From Hordeum vulgare subsp. vulgare (Eukaryota; Streptophyta; Magnoliopsida; Poales; Poaceae): a stretch of 64,000 bases of DNA. Of this stretch, positions 44,501 to 57,140 are shown one piece after another (the first letter of the stretch is position 1; every line of letters begins with the position of its first letter). The stretch lies in NCBI RefSeq assembly GCF_904849725.1, contig NC_058522.1, forward strand, positions 234,521,084-234,585,083, read 5' to 3'. The notes beneath the pieces are model-generated. The model searched no databases and was not told where the DNA came from. It saw nothing but the letters and a program-made list of their open reading frames with translations. A program made the translations under genes and the position numbers.

Positions 44501-47500
44501 ATGGCAAACCCACCACCTCCGCCACCCCCTGCTGGCGATCTACTAATCTGACCACCAACTAGGGTCTCTTCTCCGTTCAATCTCTTGGTCTTATTCTCAG
44601 GATTTTGGTTATACCCATCTTCAATGGGTTCTCTTGGTGGATCTACCCTTGGCTTGGACTTCTCCAAGGGTTTGGCTTTCGTAGATGAGATCTATTGATC
44701 TAGAGGTCATACGATTCATCCTGTGAAGAGTTTGGGATCTTTCACTCTGATTGTTTCTTTCAGTAGACATTGCTTCCGATTGTTAGAATATTAAGTGGTG
44801 GCGGCCCTAGAATCCGCCATTAGAGGATCGACCATTGATCTGGGTGTTTTGCATGGTAAAGATAAAGTCTTCTCCTTTAATGTTTCCTCCAAGCAGGTTG
44901 GGTTTCTTATTATCAAGCTTCAGGCCTATTCTTGTATGGAATTCAAATGCTTTTTCATCTCTCGGGGAATGTAGGTCCTAATTGGACCAGAGAGTTTCAC
45001 ATTTGGAGGAAGGAATGCGATGCCGAATGGATTCTGATAAATCCTTCTAAGCATCGTGCAGATCTGGGATTACTTGCTATGCATAAACCTCTGGCTCATT
45101 CATCTTTCAAAAGGGTGGTTTCTGTGAAGAAACATCTATATTTTGTTACTTTACACAATTATCCTGTTTGCCGTGGTTACATATATGCTGCGCCTTAGAG
45201 TGAGATTGATGTGCTTTCAAAGGATGAGGGATACTTTTTTTGTGAGCATGAAATGGTCATCATTCACCCTCCTCCAGCCACTGACATCAATTGGACAGTC
45301 ACCCGACCACATATTGTGTTTGGTTCGGTTTCTTCTCTAGCACCGACGACTACTCCAATGTGTGGATTGGGGACAATAACTCCCTCATCCCAGGTCATGA
45401 CAAATGCGGAATTGGTTGCCCCTTCCACACTCAATATCTTAGGCGGGATTGCGGGAACTTTAAAATTGCAGTTGGTGAATGGGCTTCATGATGGGCCAGG
45501 GCCTTCTTCGAATTTGCTGGATTCGTCCCAATCAAGCCATGTTATTGATTCTATTCTCCCGTCAACCCAGGAAGCAAAAAATTATTTTAATAATATGATT
45601 TCGGATATGGTTTCAAAAGTTCTAACGTGTCGGGTGTGTTCCAAGGAGGGTCACTTTGCGATTAATTACCCTACAATTATGTCTTATCTTGCATGCTCGA
45701 AGGCAAGCCACCATAGGGGGATCGTGCGACGTATTCTAGGGAATTGTGTCTTGTTTGGAGGGTGAAACCACCCGAGCCGGAATTTGCTGGACCCACTACC
45801 ATTGAAGTAACTACTCCAACTAGGCATATGCGCGACGCTTTGTGCTCCCATTGTGCTACTTCTCCATCTAGTCACATCATCGACCAACCAAACCCTCCCT
45901 CCTGCTCTCCACCGAAACCCCCCCTCCTCCGTCACCCTAGAAGATTTCGGTGCCAATGCCGAACTTTCAGATCGACCCAGAGCGCTTTCTCCCGTCAGGT
46001 CACCATATTATTGATGATGGCGAGTTTCATCTTCCGGGGACCTTTGTCACGCTGCCGTCAGCCATTCAGTGGCACCATGAAGAGTTTATTATTGCAAAGT
46101 TAATTCCACTACCAGAGCCTAATGAGATAGGTTTTTGAGGGAGTCTCTGGTTAATTTATTGGAGCAAAGAGGAGTTCAAGTTATGTCTGCCCAACCATGG
46201 ATTTCGTGTGTTGGGTTATTTAGAGTTCGTGATGCTGGAGTTCGTTTTACCCTGCTTCAACTTCCACCTGTACCGATGGGTAATGGCAGATTCATTAGAT
46301 TTGTGAAGCCCGATGAGGGCATGGGATTCAGAGGGGCTCACGGTTTTCGTGATGGTTGCCTGATGTTCTTGGGAGTCCCACTAGATCTGCGTACCTCTGA
46401 GCATATGCATTCCGTGGTGAACACATTTGGGAAGTTTCATCACTGGGTCAATGATGATCCGTATCTCATCAGAAGCATTGTCTTTGCCTCATTCCCTGAG
46501 GACATCCTTGTCCCCGGGGATGTAGTCTTCAGTGATTATGCGCATCGAGGAGGAGCCAGAGTTTCTTGGACTGTCCCTTGATATATTTTGGGGGCCAATT
46601 TTGCAGAACAGATGCCAAGGGATGAGGACCCAATGCCCATCAATGATAATCCTCATCCGTCACCAGGTGTGCTTTTTCCTGAGCAACATAACTTTTTTTC
46701 TTCGGCCATACCCTTCTCTGTTGGGGAACGTAGCATGGGAACCAAAAAAAATTCTACGCACACGCAATACCTATCCATGGTGATGATCATCTATGAGTGG
46801 GGAGAGTGAATCTACATACCCTTGTAGATCGCTAAGAGGAAGCGTCTATAACGTGGTTGATGTAGTGGAACATCTCCACGATCCAAATCACAGCCCGTGT
46901 CACGATCTCATCACGATCCTTCCCGATCTAGTGCCAAACGGACGTCACCTCCGTGTTCAGCACACGTACAGCTCGATGACGATCACCGCCTTCTTGATCT
47001 AGCAAGGGGGGGCGGAGAGATAGATGAGTTCTCCAACACGACGTCATGGTGGTGGTGGATATATTCCTGGAGGGCTTCGCCTAAGCACCGCAAAAAACTG
47101 ATCTAGAGGAAGATCTACGATCTAGAGGAGAGGGTAGCACGTGGCTGAATATTGTGTGTCAAAACCATCAAAAACCTCTAGTATATATAGGAGGAGGGAA
47201 GGAGGAGGTTGCGCCTTAGGGTTGGCCTCTTTCCTTGCGCAAGGAGGAGAGGAGGAGTCCTCCTCCAATCCTAGTAGGATTAGGATTCCTCCTTCCCACT
47301 TGGAAACTCTTTCCACCTTGTGTTTTTCCTTCTCAAACCTCATGGGACTTAGTGGGAGCTTATGTCAGCCCACTAGGGGCTGGTTTGTATCCTCCCACAG
47401 CCCACAAGGCCCCTCGGGGCATGACACCCCTCCAAATGGTCTCCGGTACCCTCCCGGCACTTCCGGTACACTACCGATGAGTCCGAAGCTTTTCCGGTGA

Positions 47501-49340
47501 CCAAAACAAGACTTCCTATATATCAATCTTTACCTCCGGACCATTACAGAGCTCCTCGTGACGTCCGATATATCATCTAGGACTCCGAACAACTTTCGGT
47601 TACCAACACCTATAACTCAACTATACTGAAAATGTTACCGAATCTTAAGTGTGCAGACCATGCGGGTTCGAGAACTATGTAGACATGACCTGAGACACTC
47701 TCCGGTCAATATACAATAGCGGGACCTGGATGCCCATATTGGATCCTACATATTCTATGATAATCTTATTGGTTGAACCTCTATGTCAAGGATTCAGTTA
47801 ATCCCGTATGTTGTCCCCTTTGTCCTTCGGTATATTACTTGCCCGAGATTCGATCGTCGGTATCTCCATACCTAGTTCAATCTCATTACCGGCAAGTTTC
47901 TTTACTCATTCCATAATACAAGATCCCATGGCTAACACCTTAGTCACATTGCTTGCAAGGCTTATTGTGATGTTGTATTACCGAGTGGGCCCCGAGAAAC
48001 CTCTCCGTCATACGAAGTGACAAATCCTAGTCTTGATTCACGCCAACCCAACAGACACCTTTGGAGATACCTGTAGAGCACCTTTATAGTCACCCAGTTA
48101 TGTTGCGATGTTTGATACACACAAGATATTCCTCCGGTGTCCGGGAGTTGCATGATCTCATGGTGATAGGAACAGATACATTGACATGCAGAAAACAGTA
48201 GCAATAAACTGAAATGTTCATATGGTACGTTTATAGTTTGGGTCTTGTCCATCACATCATTCTCCTAATGATGTGATCCCATTATCAAGTGACAACACTT
48301 GTCTATGGCTAGGAAACCTTAACCATCTTTGATCAAGGAGCTAGTCAACTAGAGGATTACTAGGGACAGTGTTTTGTGTATGTATCCACACTTGTATTTG
48401 AGTTTCCAATCAATACAATTATAGCATGGATAATAAACGATTATCATGAACAAGGAAATATAATAATAACTAATTTATTATTGCCTCTAGGGCATATTTC
48501 CAACATGCTCTGGGTTGGAATGATTTACCCCTAGTTCGACCACCCATGGATGATCATGTTGATGCTGATAACTGGGGGCACGAGTATTGGGGTGCTGAAG
48601 CACCTCAACAACACAATGAAGAGGATGAACCTGTCCAAGACCAAGTATCCATGGTGATTGACCAGCCTTCTGGATCAGTGTTCGATAATGATATCAGTGA
48701 ACTGCATCAGCAAGTCAGTCAGGAAGTTGTCCAAGAGCAAGTGCAGCAAGAAAATGAGTTGTCAATAGTTCCATACCAGCCACCAATGATCAATGAGCAT
48801 CAAATTTTTGTTGGATCCATCAGATTGGTGTATGGCCCTGCTCTGCCACCTGATCTTGCTTTGTAGAGGACCTTTCAGATGTTTCTAGATGGAAGGATGA
48901 CACTTGAAGTGCCGAAGCCCCTGTCAGTTAAACCCATTTCACCTGTCATCCTCTCCAAAAGGAATAGGGCCTTGGCTTTTGATGACATTCAGGTTCTCTC
49001 TCAACTACAATGGCAAGAGGCCTCTTCTAGCAGGCATGCTAAGCCCTTTGCCAGGCCTCTTGTACCATAATTGGAGTGTGCTTCGAATGTTTTCTTTCAG
49101 CCCATTGAGGTCCATGTGTTAGAAAACACAACACTCACCTGTGATGTTTCTTCTTCCGACAACATTTGCTTTGCTGCCCCTCCCATTGTAGATAATAAGC
49201 GACGCAAATCTAAGGCTTCAACCCCTCTAGTAGAATCTAAGGTGCGCAGTTGCACTCGGGGTTTTGTTAGGAGGGATGGATTTAAACCGGTGTTTCTGGA
49301 GTTAACTTCGGAGCCGAAGAAGAAGAAGCCGCGTAGCTAG
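44501..49340 (+). pseudogene. LINE ORF1 (nucleic-acid-binding protein), split by a solo LTR
   Basis: A likely start is ATG 44501 (MANPPPPPPPAGDLLI then a stop). Further pieces are 44932-45198 and 45211-45765. The second ends in a CCHC-type zinc knuckle, CRVCSKEGHFAINYP, whose last Cys is Tyr. Then come 46135-46581 (GNGRFIRFVKPDEGMGFRG), a break by the solo LTR at 46729-48505, 48546-48866 (acidic, Gln-rich) and 49071-49340, ending with the basic RSCTRGFVRRDGFKP motif usual at the end of plant L1 ORF1. The protein would coat LINE RNA. Stops and frame changes make it inactive. Confidence 0.8.
46729..48505 (-). mobile_element. Solo LTR of an Angela/BARE1-type Copia in the LINE
   Basis: The plus strand starts TGTTGGGGAACGTAGC and ends GGCATATTTCCAACA. 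Flanking pentamers TTCTC (46724-46728) and TGCTC (48506-48510) differ at one base. A minus-strand TATATATA is at 47182-47189. Length is 1777 bp. LINE ORF1 sequence resumes immediately after it. Confidence 0.93.
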
Positions 49341-49725
49341 CCCATCATGGAGTCCAACACATCCAAGGAAGGTCCGAATGGAGTGGGTATCCCACCCCCG
49401 ACACCCATCAAGATGCTTGAGGTATTTGGCCAGGAACTTGGCATTGAAGCACATAAGCTTTCGGTGGAAAAACTTATGCTACTCTCGTGAAGAAGCCAAC
49501 CGATGTCTCTGATGATTAGTTTCTTCTGCAACCAGTAGGTCTACCGCGCCCGTAAGTCTGCGGTTATTTCTCTGCTTAGGTTAATCTATCCAGAGCTATA
49601 TTTTCTCTTGGTGTTATGTACATTTGTATGTCTGGGTTGTAACGCTACATATTATGAATGGATGCGTTTGCGTTTGGCTAGTTACTATGTAGCTTGTCAT
49701 GGGATGCTGCTACCTATGGTTTTAA

Positions 49726-50760
49726 ATGAGTAGTACTTATCATAGAAATTGGAATGTTCTCTGCTGGAATGTTCAAGGGTTGAATTCGCCAGCTAGGGAG
49801 AGAGAAGTAAAAAAAATGGAGGAGAGCCAATGTGCGGTTGCCTGTTTCCAAGAAACAAAATGTGGATATTATACGCTCAAGGAGATCCATTCCTTTTGCC
49901 CTAAGCAATATGATAAATTTGCCTTTGCTCCCTCAGAGGGTGCTTCTGGGGGGCTTTTGGTTGTTTGGAACTCCTGAGTGCTTCATGGTGCTCTAATTGA
50001 GGTTGAATATTTTGGAGTGGTAATTAAATTCACTTCCAAAATGAGTGCGGATGTTTGGACATTGGTTAATGTGTAAGGTCCTTGCCACGGGGAATTAAGA
50101 GATAGTTTTTTTATTGGGTTTACAATATGCAAATTTCTTTTGAGGAAAATTGGCTTCTCTCGTGGGACTTCAACTTTATTAGAAAAGAATGACATGTTCA
50201 TCTTCAATGAGATTATTGGGCATCTGGGTTTAGTTGAATTACCACTTAAAGGAAGGTCATATACTTGGTCTAATATGCAAGATAATCCTCTCTGGAACAA
50301 CTGGATTGGTTTTTTACTTCCACCAATTGGGTCACCTTCTATCCTCTCACTGAAGTCCTACCTTCGGCTAGGACTGCCTCTGATCATGTTCCTTGTGTGG
50401 TAGTGATCATAACTTCAATTCCTAAAACTAAGATTTTTAGGTTTGAAAACTTTTGGACTAAAGTGGAGGGAATCTTGGAATGTGTAGCTAATTCTTGGAA
50501 CAAGCCTTCTCACAAGGCCCAACCTGCAGCGGTGTTGGCACATAAATTTAAAAACCTGAGATATGACTTGACGAGTTGGAAGTTAGGAATTTCCAAGATG
50601 AAAATTGCTATATATAAATGCAATAAGGTGATTGAATGGATTAACAGGTTGGAAAAATTTAGGTCCCTCTTCAGGAAGGAATTCAATTTCAGAAAGATTG
50701 TAAAATCACACTTGGAGCATTTGCTGCACCTGCAATACCTATACTGGAAAAAGAGATGTA
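49726..50760 (+). pseudogene. LINE ORF2, endonuclease part
   Basis: It starts with an ATG at 49726 and NWNVLCWNVQGLNS, the first motif of the L1 apurinic-type endonuclease. CFQETKC, holding the catalytic Glu, follows near residue 45, and SGGLLVVW comes before a stop at 49975-49977. Frame shifts lead to GRSYTWSNM (about 50258-50284). The endonuclease nicks the target to prime copying. The linker to RT continues in 50397-50768. It is inactive through several stops. Confidence 0.85.
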
Positions 50761-52600
50761 CTATTTGATCTATCAAGGTTGGGGAAGAGAACACAAAGTT
50801 CTTTCGTGCCATGGCCTCCGGGAGGCATCGAAGGAACTCAGTTGCTAATCTGACTTTGGATGATGGTGCACTAATCTCTTAGCATAGCCAAATGGAAGGA
50901 ATTTTATGGTCTTCATATAAGGGACGCATGGGCACTGCTAAAGGTATTGTGCTGACGGAACCTTTTACTTAGGAGGAAATGGATTGGGTGGTTAAGTGTA
51001 TGCATATTGATAAAGCACCAGGTCCGGATGGTTTCAATGGGTTGTTTCTCAAGAAGTGTTGGCACATAGTGTGTTAGGAGTTCTATAACCTTGCCAATCA
51101 CTTTTTTGAGGGAAAGGCAAACCTGGAAAGTATTAATGCTTCTTTCATTACATTGGTGCCTAAGAAGCCTACTCTAGAAAAAGTTGGGGACTATAGGCAA
51201 ATATCTCTGACATGATTGGGTATTAAGTTCCTCACCAAAATGGCTCCTAATAGACTCCAAAAGGTAATCCTTGATTGTGTTCATAAAATCTAGTGTGGAT
51301 TTATTAAGACTAGAACCATTCAGGATTGCATTGGGTGGACGCTAGAATACTTGCATCAGTGCCACCAGTCTAAAAGGCCCATCCTCATACTCAAAATGGA
51401 CTTTGAAAAGGATTTTGATTCCATTGAACATGAAGTCATTATGGATCTCTTAAAGCATAAAGGTTTCAACTCCAAATGGAGAAGCTGGATCCATCAGTTC
51501 ATCAGTTGTCCTCAATGGAGTTCCTCAGAAGCAGTTTCAGTGCAAAGCTACTGTTAGACAAGGAGATTTCATCTCCCCATTGCTCTTTGTTTTAGCAGCT
51601 GATCTTCTACAGTAAATGGTTAATGACATGTTTCTCAAGGGTCAAATTCAGTTGCCTATCACATGTCATGATAAAGATTTTCCTATTATTCAGTATGCTG
51701 ATGATACTCTAATTGTTTACCCGGCTGAGGAAGAACAACTTAGGGCCCTAAAATAGATGTTACCGTTTTTTTCCAAATCAACAGGGCTGCACATCAACTA
51801 TGAAAAGTCTTCAATGGTACCCATTAATGTTACCATTGAGGAAACTGAGACACTTGCCCAGGTCTTTGGATGTAAAGTTGGATCTATGCCTTTCACCTAC
51901 CTTGGCTTGCTAGTTGGAACCTCCAAGCCTAGGATGGAGCATCTGATGTCATTGGTTACATGTATGGAAACAAGGATGTCTTCCAGCTCCTCTTTTTGGG
52001 CTCAAGGTGGCAGATTGCAACAGTGGCGTAGCCAGGGGGTGGACAGGGTGGTCCATGGACCACCCTGAAATTCCACCATAGCCAATATATAGGATAGAAA
52101 AAAGATATATAGTTTTTATAATGCATAAAATTACATGAAAATTTTATTATTGAACCACCCTGGCTCACCGAGCTAGCTACGCCATTAGATTGCAGTACTT
52201 AAATTCTGCTTTGTCTTCTTTGCCTACCTATTTCCTATGCGGCTTGTCAATCCCCCAGGTATTCTCAGATAGTTGGAAAGGATTTAGAGGCAATGTTTTT
52301 GGAGATGGCATAGGCAGGAGCACTCACCATCTCTCGCTGTTTGGGATTTGATTTGTAGACCCAAGAACAAGGGTGGATTGGGTATTCTCAATCCGGGGCT
52401 GCAAAATGCTGCATTATTAATGAAGCATGCCAATAAATTCTTTAACAGAATGGATCTTCCATGGGTTAACTTAATCTGGAATACTTATTACCATGAGAGG
52501 GTACCACATGGTACTGAGCCTTGTGGCTCATATTGGTGGAGCAAGATTCTGAAGCTTTTGGACAACTTCACAGAAGTCACTTGGGTGTGAGTTAATCAAG
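50761..52600 (+). pseudogene. LINE ORF2, reverse transcriptase part
   Basis: Motifs appear in order across broken frames: DKAPGPDGFNGLF (about 51010-51050), LVPKKP, DYRQISLT, then ILKMDFEKDFDSIEHEVI with the first catalytic Asp (about 51387-51440). QYADDTLIVY follows with the Asp pair at 51700-51705, then FTYLGLLVG (about 51893-51920). The YADD box is intact although the frame is not. A 167-bp hAT MITE interrupts it at 52021, after which RPKNKGGLGILN (about 52354-52392) follows. Confidence 0.88.
52021..52187. mobile_element. hAT-type MITE in LINE ORF2
   Basis: Terminal inverted repeats are CAGTGGCGTAGCC at the left and the complement of TAATGGCGTAGC at the right. Flanking octamers GATTGCAA (52013-52020) and GATTGCAG (52188-52195) match at seven of eight, and an 8-bp duplication is the hAT hallmark. 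The element is 167 bp, with no coding capacity and a perfect 24-bp palindrome at 52044-52067. Confidence 0.88.
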
Positions 52601-53250
52601 GAGATACTGTCTTATTCTTGCAGGATAAATGGAACATTGGAAATTCAATTATTCCACTCAAAAAGAGATTCTCTAGACTCTTCTCATATGTGAAGGACCC
52701 TTGGACAATGTGAAGGAAGAATTAAACACTAATGACCTGTCCACATGGTTTGACTTGCCCCTTTCAGAGCATGCCTATAGGGAGTTGTATACATTCCAAG
52801 TCCTCATAGGGGAGTTTGAGCTCAGCCCCAACCAGAACCATGTCTGGTCTTTGATGGGTACTAATAAGTCTTATACCCCAAAGTCATTTTATTCTTATGT
52901 GCATAAAGAACAAACATTCAACCCTTTGCTCAAGTGGATTTGGGCCAGTTGCTGCACCCTAATGATTAAGGTTATTGCTTGAATTCTTATCATAGATAGA
53001 TTGAATACCAAGGATATGGTGAAAAGGAGGAATTGGCAGATGGATGATGGAGTGAATTGTAGGATCTGCCATGCTAAAGAAAGGGAAGATAGGGATCATT
53101 TGTTCTTCTCTTGCCTCTTTAGAAGTAGAGTCTCGAATTTTTTGCAAATATACCACGGAATTATAAATGAATTGTATATTGCTGCCTCCCATGCAAAACT
53201 CATTTAAACAACCATTGTGTTGTGAGGTGGTATTCACTGCTTGTTGGCAT
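52601..53250 (+). pseudogene. LINE ORF2, C-terminal zinc-binding region
   Basis: The translation gives SPNQNHVWSLMGTNKSYTPK, then LLKWIWASCC (about 52930-52960), a stop, and NTKDMVKRRNWQMDDGVNC with CRICHAKEREDRDHLFFSC (about 53057-53115). That last stretch matches the Cys/His pattern of the RT-associated zinc-binding domain (zf-RVT) at the end of plant L1 ORF2. About 300 bases of 3' untranslated sequence follow before the A-run. Confidence 0.85.
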
Positions 53251-53570
53251 TTTTGCTCGTCGGAAATGCAAAGGTTTTTCAGAATGTCCTGCCTATGTTT
53301 GCTATCTGGAAGTCAGGTTTTGTAACAGACATGCTACTGATGGCGCACAGGATTAAACCCAAGTTTAAGGAGGATCTGCTGAAGTGGGTTTCTTTCCTGC
53401 CCCCCTGAATGTTTCCTATGCTGTTAGGTTAGGTGCTTTAACTCTCTTTATTTTCTGTTTGGGTTACTGAGGTAACTTTGTACATATTGTAACTCATTAT
53501 TGATAAAGTTTAAAGGCTGTAGTTTTTTTTGCCCTTATAGTGTTCCATCAAAAAAAGTATGGTAGAGTGA

Positions 53571-55560
53571 GTGCTTTGGTCTCTGCAAAGCTTATCCCGG
53601 AAAGCTTGTCCAAAGTTAATGAAGGAGTCTCCACACAACGTGACTCTCGTGTTGATGTTCTTCGCAATCTCTTCAACCGCTTCAAGAGACTTGATAATGA
53701 AAGTTGTCAATACACCTTTGATCGCCTCACTAACATCTCCAATGAGCTTCAGGCCCTTGGAGCCAGAGAAATCACTCACCATGAAGTTGTGAACAAAATG
53801 ACAGGATCCCTTGATCCTTCATTTGACACACTGGTACTGATGATTCAAGAACGAAGAGACTACAAGCTACTCGATCCTGCTGATTCTTTAGAGACTCAAT
53901 ACTCATGAATTCCAACAAGAAGAGAAGAGAGACCTTTATGAACCAAGCTATACAAGACCTCGTGCGTTGGAGGCAAAGGTTGTTTCCTCATCAGTGGAAG
54001 AAGACTCTCTTTGCAGTCTCGGTGATCCTTTAAGAACTTGGTCAGGAACATGTTATGCTCATAAGGAAATTCCAGAAGTTCTCAAGGCATGGCCAGTTCG
54101 AAAGTCTCGAAGGAGAGATATGAGGAAATCGGAATCTTCATCTGAGGACTACAAGAAAATAACTTGCCATAAATGCAAGAAATCTGGTCACTACATTGCT
54201 GATTGTCCTCGTTAGGTGAAGGAATCAAAGAAGAAGAAATACAAGGATGACATTTGGATGACTCGAAGAAAAATAAGAAATCTTCAAAGTCCTCATCCTC
54301 AAACTCCTCATCACACAAGAAGACCAGCTTCAGAATGGTTCGGGAACTTATTGGTAAGGAAATGGATTCTAAAGAAGATTCCGAGGAATGTGATGAAGAG
54401 GAAGGTTCTGAAGTGGAGTCAGAGTGTGGTGTGGCAAGCCTAGACCTTACTACCACATTCGTCAGCAAGTCCATCTTCTTCCTCAAAGAAAATGACAAAG
54501 TCGAGAACACCGACGACTCTGACGATGACTTTGCTCCCACCTATTGCTTCATGGCAAAAGGTTCAAAGGTACCAAGCCACACATCGTCTTCTGACTCTAG
54601 TGACTGCGAACCTGATGATTATCAAAAACCCAGTTACTATAAACTTGCTAATATTGCTACTAAGCAACAAACTGCTATTGAAAAGCTTCAGAAACTGCTA
54701 GACAAAAGCGATGACCTGTTGTGTGAGGAAATGAATCAGACTCAAATCCTCAGTGAAGATGTTCAAAGTCTTCAGTCTAGGTTTGATAGTCTTCAAGAAC
54801 GTTATGTCACACTCTTGGCTGATCATGAGAAGCTTTCTTATGAATTTCTTCACATAAAGCAAGATCTTGAGAGGCTAAGAATGTCTCATTATGATCTTCG
54901 AATCGAAAATTATTTTTTGCTTGCTCAAATGATCAGTACTGCGTAGGAAGAATTCATTCCACCATGTTTGAAATGCATCAAACGTGAAACTCATAATTCT
55001 TCACCTGAAACTTCAAATGCTTCTATCGCTACAAATTCTTCAACTGTATTTGTGGTAAAAAAATCCTCACCTGAGGAAACCCTAAATGTCACTGACGAAA
55101 ATGAGGGTTGAAGGAATTGTATGTGACAAGCATATACAAAAGCCTCAAAGGGCATCAAACCCTTTGCGATGTGCTCAAAAAGCAGATTCTTAATAGAAAC
55201 CCTAGGAAAGAGGGTATTGACTTTGAGAGGGAACTGAATGTTGATGGGTCACATTGGAAAGCTGAGCAGTATCCCAAAACCTCACGGGTCACTTCAAAAG
55301 GACCTCCTGTTGATCCATCTACTCTAAATGCTTTGTATGTGAAATGTCTTATTCCTCTGAATAGTCATTTGAATCAAACTATAAACTATTCAAAAATCAG
55401 TCTGGTGAAGTATTTTCTAGATATGTTGGAACTAACTGCAGGAATGGACCACCCTTGAGGAAAATTTGGTTCCTAAAAGTAGCTTGGAAAGTCTTCAAGT
55501 GAATGTCCTCCTGACACCACCAGTGAATAACCGGAACCCCAGAGCCAATTCCTTAGGTGG
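53571..55560 (+). pseudogene. gag of the Maximus-like element, second part
   Basis: The reading frame resumes directly after the LINE with SALVSAKLI and GVSTQRDSRVDVLRNLFNRF, then ITHHEVVNKMTGSLDPSFDTL. A frameshift lies near 53895. An intact CCHC zinc knuckle CHKCKKSGHYIADC is at about 54165-54206. The next open stretch, 54254-54946, is acidic/Ser-rich followed by a coiled coil (residues about 130-225: SLQSRFDSLQERYVTLLADH). The tail at 55108-55458 has LKGHQTLCDVLKKQILNRNP. These long Sirevirus gag proteins carry a coiled coil. Four or more breaks inactivate it. Confidence 0.85.
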
Positions 55561-56099
55561 ATTAAAGTCTTCACGGGGATAAAATTCCTCATATGGTTAA
55601 AACTATGCTCATACTTGCACTAATGCTTCTGATATGCAGGGAAACTACAAGGGTCATGAATATGTGCATTATTCCTCAAATCACTATGTTCATAAGTCCT
55701 CCAAGAATTTATCTACGTATTCATTTGAGTTCTCTAACCCCCTCCTGTGAAACGAAGTGTATTAGCGTCAATGCCTCAATTCCCATATGGTGCTCGCAAG
55801 ATGATAAAAATCTCTACCACGCCTTCAGATGTGGGTGGTGAAGAAATCAAACTAATCACTTCTGCACGCCACGTCTCGAGATGAAAGTCATGATTTGAAG
55901 AATTTGCTGGAGACCTGAGGAAATTGCTTGATAAGACGCACACTAATCCTGATGAAATGATCTATCATTTCACACGTCCTCATTATGTCTAAAATATACT
56001 TTATGGGAAGAAATTCAAGTCTGATGAATTTGACACATATTCTTCACTTTGAAGCATATGAGATGGTAAGCATCACTAAATCATCTGCAGGATGACCAA
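55561..56099 (+). other. Decayed gag-pol junction of the Maximus-like element
   Basis: About 540 bases with only short broken frames. It lies between the gag tail and the protease, and no distinct motif was seen. Confidence 0.5.
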
Positions 56100-57140
56100 C
56101 ACAAAACCACAGAGTGGATTCTTGACAATGGGTGTACAAATCATATGACTGGTGATAAAAACCTATTGATGAATATCCCACTGACTCCATCATCATTGAA
56201 GCATATCACCTACATTGACAAAGGTAAAAGCAAGGTATTGGGACTTGGTAAGGTGGCTATTTCTAAGGGACGACACATGGACAAAGTCATGCCCGTCGAA
56301 TCCCTTGGGTTTAACCTCATGTCAGTCTCAATGGTTTGTGATCTTGATATGATTTTCATCTTTGGAAAATATAGATGTGTAGTCATCATGGAATCTGACA
56401 AATCCAAAGTCTTCGAAGGCTTTAGGAGAGGAGACTTGTATATTGTTGATTTCTCTGCAGGTCCTCAGCCATCCATGTGTCTTCTTGCAAAAGCCTTAGA
56501 GGGCTTGCTATGGCATCGATGACTTGGTCATGCGGGCATGAGGAATTTGCACACACTAGCAAATAATAAGCATGTCATTGGCATCAAAACCATCAAATTC
56601 CTCAAGGACCATCTCTACGGGGCTTGTCAGTCTGGGAAGATGACCAGATCCAAGCACCCCTCAAAGACTATCATGACTACTACTCGTCCTTTTGAATTGC
56701 TTCACATGGATCTCTTTGGACCTACTCATTATGATACTCTAACCAATGCAACATCTCTATATGGCTTTGACATCGTTGACGACTATTCTCGTTATACTTG
56801 GGTGCATATCATTCTTTACAAAACTGAAGTGCAGGAAGTCTTCAAATGATTTTCCTCAAGGGCCTTGACAAACTTCAACATCAAGATCAAACACATCAGG
56901 AGTGACAATGGGACAGAATTCCAGAATACATCCCTTGATGACTATCTTGATGAACTTGGTATTAGTCACAAATTGTCCGCTCCTTATACTCATCAACAGA
57001 ATGGCATCGTCGAGCGCAAGAACAGGACTCTGATTGAAATGGCATGGACTATGCTTGACGAATACCAGACTCCTCATCGCTTCTAGCCTGAGGCAATCAA
57101 CACTGCCTGCCACAACATCCACAGGGTATATCTTCACAAA
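56100..57140 (+). pseudogene. Maximus-like protease and integrase
   Basis: The protease motif reads ILDNGCTNHMTGD (Asp at 56124-56126); the usual Ser after the Asp is Asn. GAG-pre-integrase follows (LWHR, stop, LGHAGMRNL). In the HHCC zinc site the first Cys is Tyr (DHLYGACQSGK). The integrase core keeps its acidic triad: Asp in HMDLFGP, Asp in IRSDNGTEFQ and Glu in NGIVERKNRTL. Stops at about 56520, 56847 and 57084 are in one frame, so breaks are single-base. Integrase before RT identifies Copia. Confidence 0.9.

Larger units (their letters stand above)
44458..53555 (+). mobile_element. L1-type LINE inserted in the gag gene
   Basis: The 15-bp duplications AGTATGG-Y-AGAGTGA (44443-44457, 53556-53570) bound it, and the right end stops in six A residues, as in target-primed reverse transcription. 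Order is ORF1 (44501-49340, holding a solo Angela LTR) and ORF2 (49726-about 53210; endonuclease, RT, zinc-binding C-terminus, holding a hAT MITE). Without the two nested insertions it is about 7.1 kb, close to full length. Both ORFs have many stops. Confidence 0.93.
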
